From NCBI GenBank assembly GCA_002869145.1, contig PKTM01000010.1:25033-89032 (forward strand): DNA of 64,000 nt, written 5' to 3'. A program made the translations under genes and the position numbers. Under the pieces are notes generated by a model, which saw nothing but the letters and a program-made list of their open reading frames with translations, did not search any database and was not told the origin of the DNA. This DNA is from Denitrovibrio sp. GTDB taxonomy: Bacteria; Chrysiogenota; Deferribacteres; Deferribacterales; Geovibrionaceae. Shown here piece by piece: positions 62,199 to 64,000 of the stretch; position 1 is the first letter of the stretch, and each line of letters starts with the position of its first letter.

Positions 62199-62232
62199 CT
62201 TAGCAGGTTCGCCATTGCTTAGCAAAAGTTCG
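62199..62232. repeat. Pair of direct repeats in the prodh-pruA spacer
   Basis: CTTAGCAGGTTCG (62199-62211) and CTTAGCAAAAGTTCG (62218-62232) are in the same orientation, starts 19 bases apart (about two helical turns). They are flanked by a GGCTGCA...TGCAACC-like inverted pair on the minus strand. Possible regulator site or leader structure before pruA. Confidence 0.4.
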
Positions 62233-62271
62233 GGTTGCATCGTGTGCAGCCAATTAGCCGATATATATTTA

Positions 62272-63177
62272 TTACTTACCGCCTGTCAGGAAGCCTTTTA
62301 TTGCTGACCCGACAATGGCTGGGTTTTCTTTCAGTCTTCTGATGCTGTATGGAAGCCAGTCTTCGCCAAAAGGTGTGTATATGCGGAGAGTATGTCCGTC
62401 CGCAAGAAGTTTTTTGCGAAGCTCTGAGCGTACACCAAGAAGCATCTGAAACTCATACTCTTCTTTGGTGAGTTTGTGCTTTTTAATAAGATCGTATGCG
62501 CCGTCTATGAGCACATCGTCATGTGTGGCTATACCAACGTATGCCTTATTTTCGAAAAGCAGATCAAGGCTTTCAAGAAAGTTTTCCTGAACCTTTTTTC
62601 TGTTGTGATATGCTACTTTTTCAGGTTCTTTGTATATGCCTTTGCAAAGACGGATATTTGCCTTGTCAATATTAGCTGTAATGTTTCTAATGTCATCAAG
62701 GTTACGCTTCATGTAAGACTGTAGAACTGTTCCGCAGGAACCGGGCATATCTTTATTAAGCTTAAGGTAAAGATCTATTGTAAAATCTGTGTATGGATGG
62801 TCTTCCATATCTATTCTGACAAATACCTTTTTATCATAAGCATAAGAAATAACCTCTGTAAGGTTTTTTGTGCAGAAATCCATATCGAGAAGTGCTCCGA
62901 ATGCAGTGGGCTTGATAGATATGTTTGTACCGAGATTCTGAGAAACGATGTTGTCCAGTACAAGCTTATACATGTCTACTGTCGCTCTTGCCTTCTTCTC
63001 TTCCTTGTTGAACTCGCCAAGCAGGTCAATGGTTCCCAGTGCACCTTCCTCGTTGAGTTCTTTTGTGATACGAAAAGCGTCTTCAGGAAATTTTCCTGCG
63101 ACATACTTCTTTGCAAATGCACGTACAAGCGATTTTGGCATGAAAGGCATCATGTTTGCGATCATTGTGTTTATCAT
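62272..63177 (-). CDS. Proline dehydrogenase
   Basis: This 301-residue FAD enzyme of the monofunctional PRODH barrel type has TNISIKPTAFGALLD, VRIDMEDHPYTDFTID, IRLCKGIYKEPEKVAY and YVGIATHDD. RIYTPFGEDWLPYSIRRLKE carries the paired arginines that bind proline. It oxidises proline to P5C, passing electrons to the quinone pool. It lies between the XRE-cupin regulator and P5C dehydrogenase in one transcription direction. Confidence 0.92.
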   Translation of the reverse strand: MINTMIANMMPFMPKSLVRAFAKKYVAGKFPEDAFRITKELNEEGALGTIDLLGEFNKEEKKARATVDMYKLVLDNIVSQNLGTNISIKPTAFGALLDMDFCTKNLTEVISYAYDKKVFVRIDMEDHPYTDFTIDLYLKLNKDMPGSCGTVLQSYMKRNLDDIRNITANIDKANIRLCKGIYKEPEKVAYHNRKKVQENFLESLDLLFENKAYVGIATHDDVLIDGAYDLIKKHKLTKEEYEFQMLLGVRSELRKKLLADGHTLRIYTPFGEDWLPYSIRRLKENPAIVGSAIKGFLTGGK

Positions 63178-63196
63178 TTACTATATCTCCGAATAT

Positions 63197-63745
63197 TTAG
63201 AATGTTGGCGGCGTATTAACCCATAAAAGAGTTGTTTCACCGTCAAAAGTATTTTTCCATCTATGTGGAATGTTAGAGTTGTAAAGTGCACTATCACCTT
63301 CGTTCAGGATGATCACTTTTTTATCAAGAGTTATCTCTACCTGCCCCTTCATTACTATTACAAACTCTTCTCCGAGATGAACGTTATAGTCGTCACCACT
63401 GTATGCGTCTTTTTCTAGTATGTGGTATAGGGGTTCTAAAACAGAATTTGCTTCTCTTGGCTTCAGAGATTCATAGGTTACCTTAGAAGCTTTTGAGCCT
63501 AACCTGACTCTTTCGTCTTTGCGGACAACGACTGTGTCTTTCTCGCTTTCATCGTCACCAAAAAATGATGTGATAGTTACTCCAAGAGCGTCGGCTATTT
63601 TGCGCAGTGAGGCCACTGTAGGTGAAATAAGGTCTCTTTCGAGTTGTGACAAAAAAGAAATACTGCATCCGCTCAGCTTTGCCAGATCTCTCAGTGTCAT
63701 ACTGTGCTGAAGTCTGATTTCTTTAATTGATTTACCAAAATTCAA
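63197..63745 (-). CDS. XRE-family regulator with cupin domain
   Basis: This 182-residue protein has an N-terminal helix-turn-helix (IKEIRLQHSMTLRDLAKLSG, FLSQLERDLISPTVASLRKI) and a C-terminal cupin (EPLYHILEKDAYSGDDYNVH, GEEFVIVMKGQVEITLD, GDSALYNSNIPHRWKNTFDG). Such regulators sense a small amino-acid-type ligand. As first gene before prodh-pruA, it is the likely controller of proline/hydroxyproline breakdown. A palindrome (63770-63789) lies just upstream of its ATG. Confidence 0.9.
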   Translation of the reverse strand: MNFGKSIKEIRLQHSMTLRDLAKLSGCSISFLSQLERDLISPTVASLRKIADALGVTITSFFGDDESEKDTVVVRKDERVRLGSKASKVTYESLKPREANSVLEPLYHILEKDAYSGDDYNVHLGEEFVIVMKGQVEITLDKKVIILNEGDSALYNSNIPHRWKNTFDGETTLLWVNTPPTF

Positions 63746-63769
63746 AATATACCTCTGTTCTGCTTTATA

Positions 63770-63789
63770 TTGTTCATTATAGTGAACAA
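63770..63789 (-). promoter_or_regulatory. 20-base dyad before the XRE-cupin gene, candidate autoregulatory operator
   Basis: TTGTTCATTATAGTGAACAA has 7-base arms and a 6-base spacer, 25 bases upstream of the ATG at 63745. The rest up to 64000 is very AT-rich; I see no gene in it. Confidence 0.55.
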
Positions 63790-64000
63790 GAATAATATGT
63801 CAATTAAATATTTAATATTATCTTTTCAAAAGTTTTGAAATATTATAAATAATTGATAAGTAGAGAAAAACAAATAATATTTATTACTATTAACGAATGA
63901 TTAATATTTGAATTTTTAATAATTAAAGAAATTGAATGTTTAGATATAAGTAAAAATATTAAGATATTCATAACAATCTTAGGCATATTGTTCTGTTTAC

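Noticed and set aside
1-64000. Genome-wide reassignment of TAA/TAG to an amino acid
   Set aside because: Many intact genes (for example ihfA, tctA, proC, ccoN) end naturally at TAA, and others at TAG, directly before terminators or the next gene.
1-64000. CRISPR array, prophage, toxin-antitoxin or secretion system
   Set aside because: I saw no spaced identical repeats, phage structural genes or such operons; the window is mainly metabolic and housekeeping.

Overview
The window is a gene-dense, moderately AT-rich bacterial chromosome segment with about 65 protein genes. I saw no rRNA, tRNA, CRISPR array or transposase gene. The gene content suggests a flexible heterotroph: a cbb3-type high-affinity oxidase with its assembly genes, three binding-protein-dependent uptake systems for organic or amino acids (TAXI-TRAP, TctABC, LivKHMGF), several outer-envelope lipoproteins and a glycyl-radical enzyme. 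This fits the phylum Deferribacterota (Denitrovibrio/Geovibrio-like). That placement is inferred from gene content and style; I could not run a search.

Layout. 1-5.7 kb: the end of an unknown gene, an IHF/HU gene, a MerR gene, then an envelope cluster (FecR-domain protein, three small LPP20-like lipoproteins, an MltC-like lytic transglycosylase) and a STAS protein. 5.7-8.7 kb: cytochrome b (interrupted), HD nucleotidase, EAL-HDOD protein (interrupted), small Cys protein. 8.8-13.4 kb: TAXI-TRAP transporter and an aminotransferase. 13.4-16 kb: UspA, a FixH-like exported protein, a SafE-like membrane protein, an EamA exporter. 16-23.7 kb (minus strand): Rrf2-ccoN-ccoO/c-ccoP(N-term)-ccoQ-ccoG-ccoH-microprotein-ccoS-ccoI. 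23.7-26.8 kb: Cys-rich domain protein, AlkD, YyaL, zinc-ribbon protein. 27.2-33.5 kb: CitA/CitB-type two-component system, tctCBA, a TSUP permease. 33.8-36.1 kb: malic enzyme. 36.6-47.9 kb: housekeeping genes (xerD, a DHH-CBS-CCA fusion, phoH, ybeY, corC-like, era, mgtE, recO, fbp, nfo). 48-51.5 kb: APH/P-loop protein, MBL-fold protein, alpha/beta hydrolase. 51.7-63.8 kb: a hydroxyproline/proline island with proC, hypD, hypE, livFGMHK, P5C dehydrogenase, proline dehydrogenase and a XRE-cupin regulator.

The island reads as one pathway. Liv transport may bring in the amino acid. HypD (activated by HypE) dehydrates trans-4-hydroxyproline to pyrroline-5-carboxylate (P5C). ProC reduces P5C to proline, or P5C dehydrogenase oxidises it to glutamate, and proline dehydrogenase recycles proline to P5C.

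The most unusual signal is genome-wide in style. Seven otherwise well-kept genes each carry exactly one in-frame stop (four TAA, three TAG, no TGA) with homologous sequence continuing in the same frame. They are cytochrome b, EAL-HDOD, the CitA-like kinase, malic enzyme, MgtE, RecO and LivK. An eighth gene, hypE, has lost any ATG/GTG/TTG at its expected start and has ATT there. None of the lesions is in an obviously essential gene, and TAA, TAG and TGA are all used as ordinary terminators nearby. Recent nonsense mutation, or an error in the assembly, is therefore the simplest reading; a weak ochre-type suppressor tRNA is the interesting alternative.
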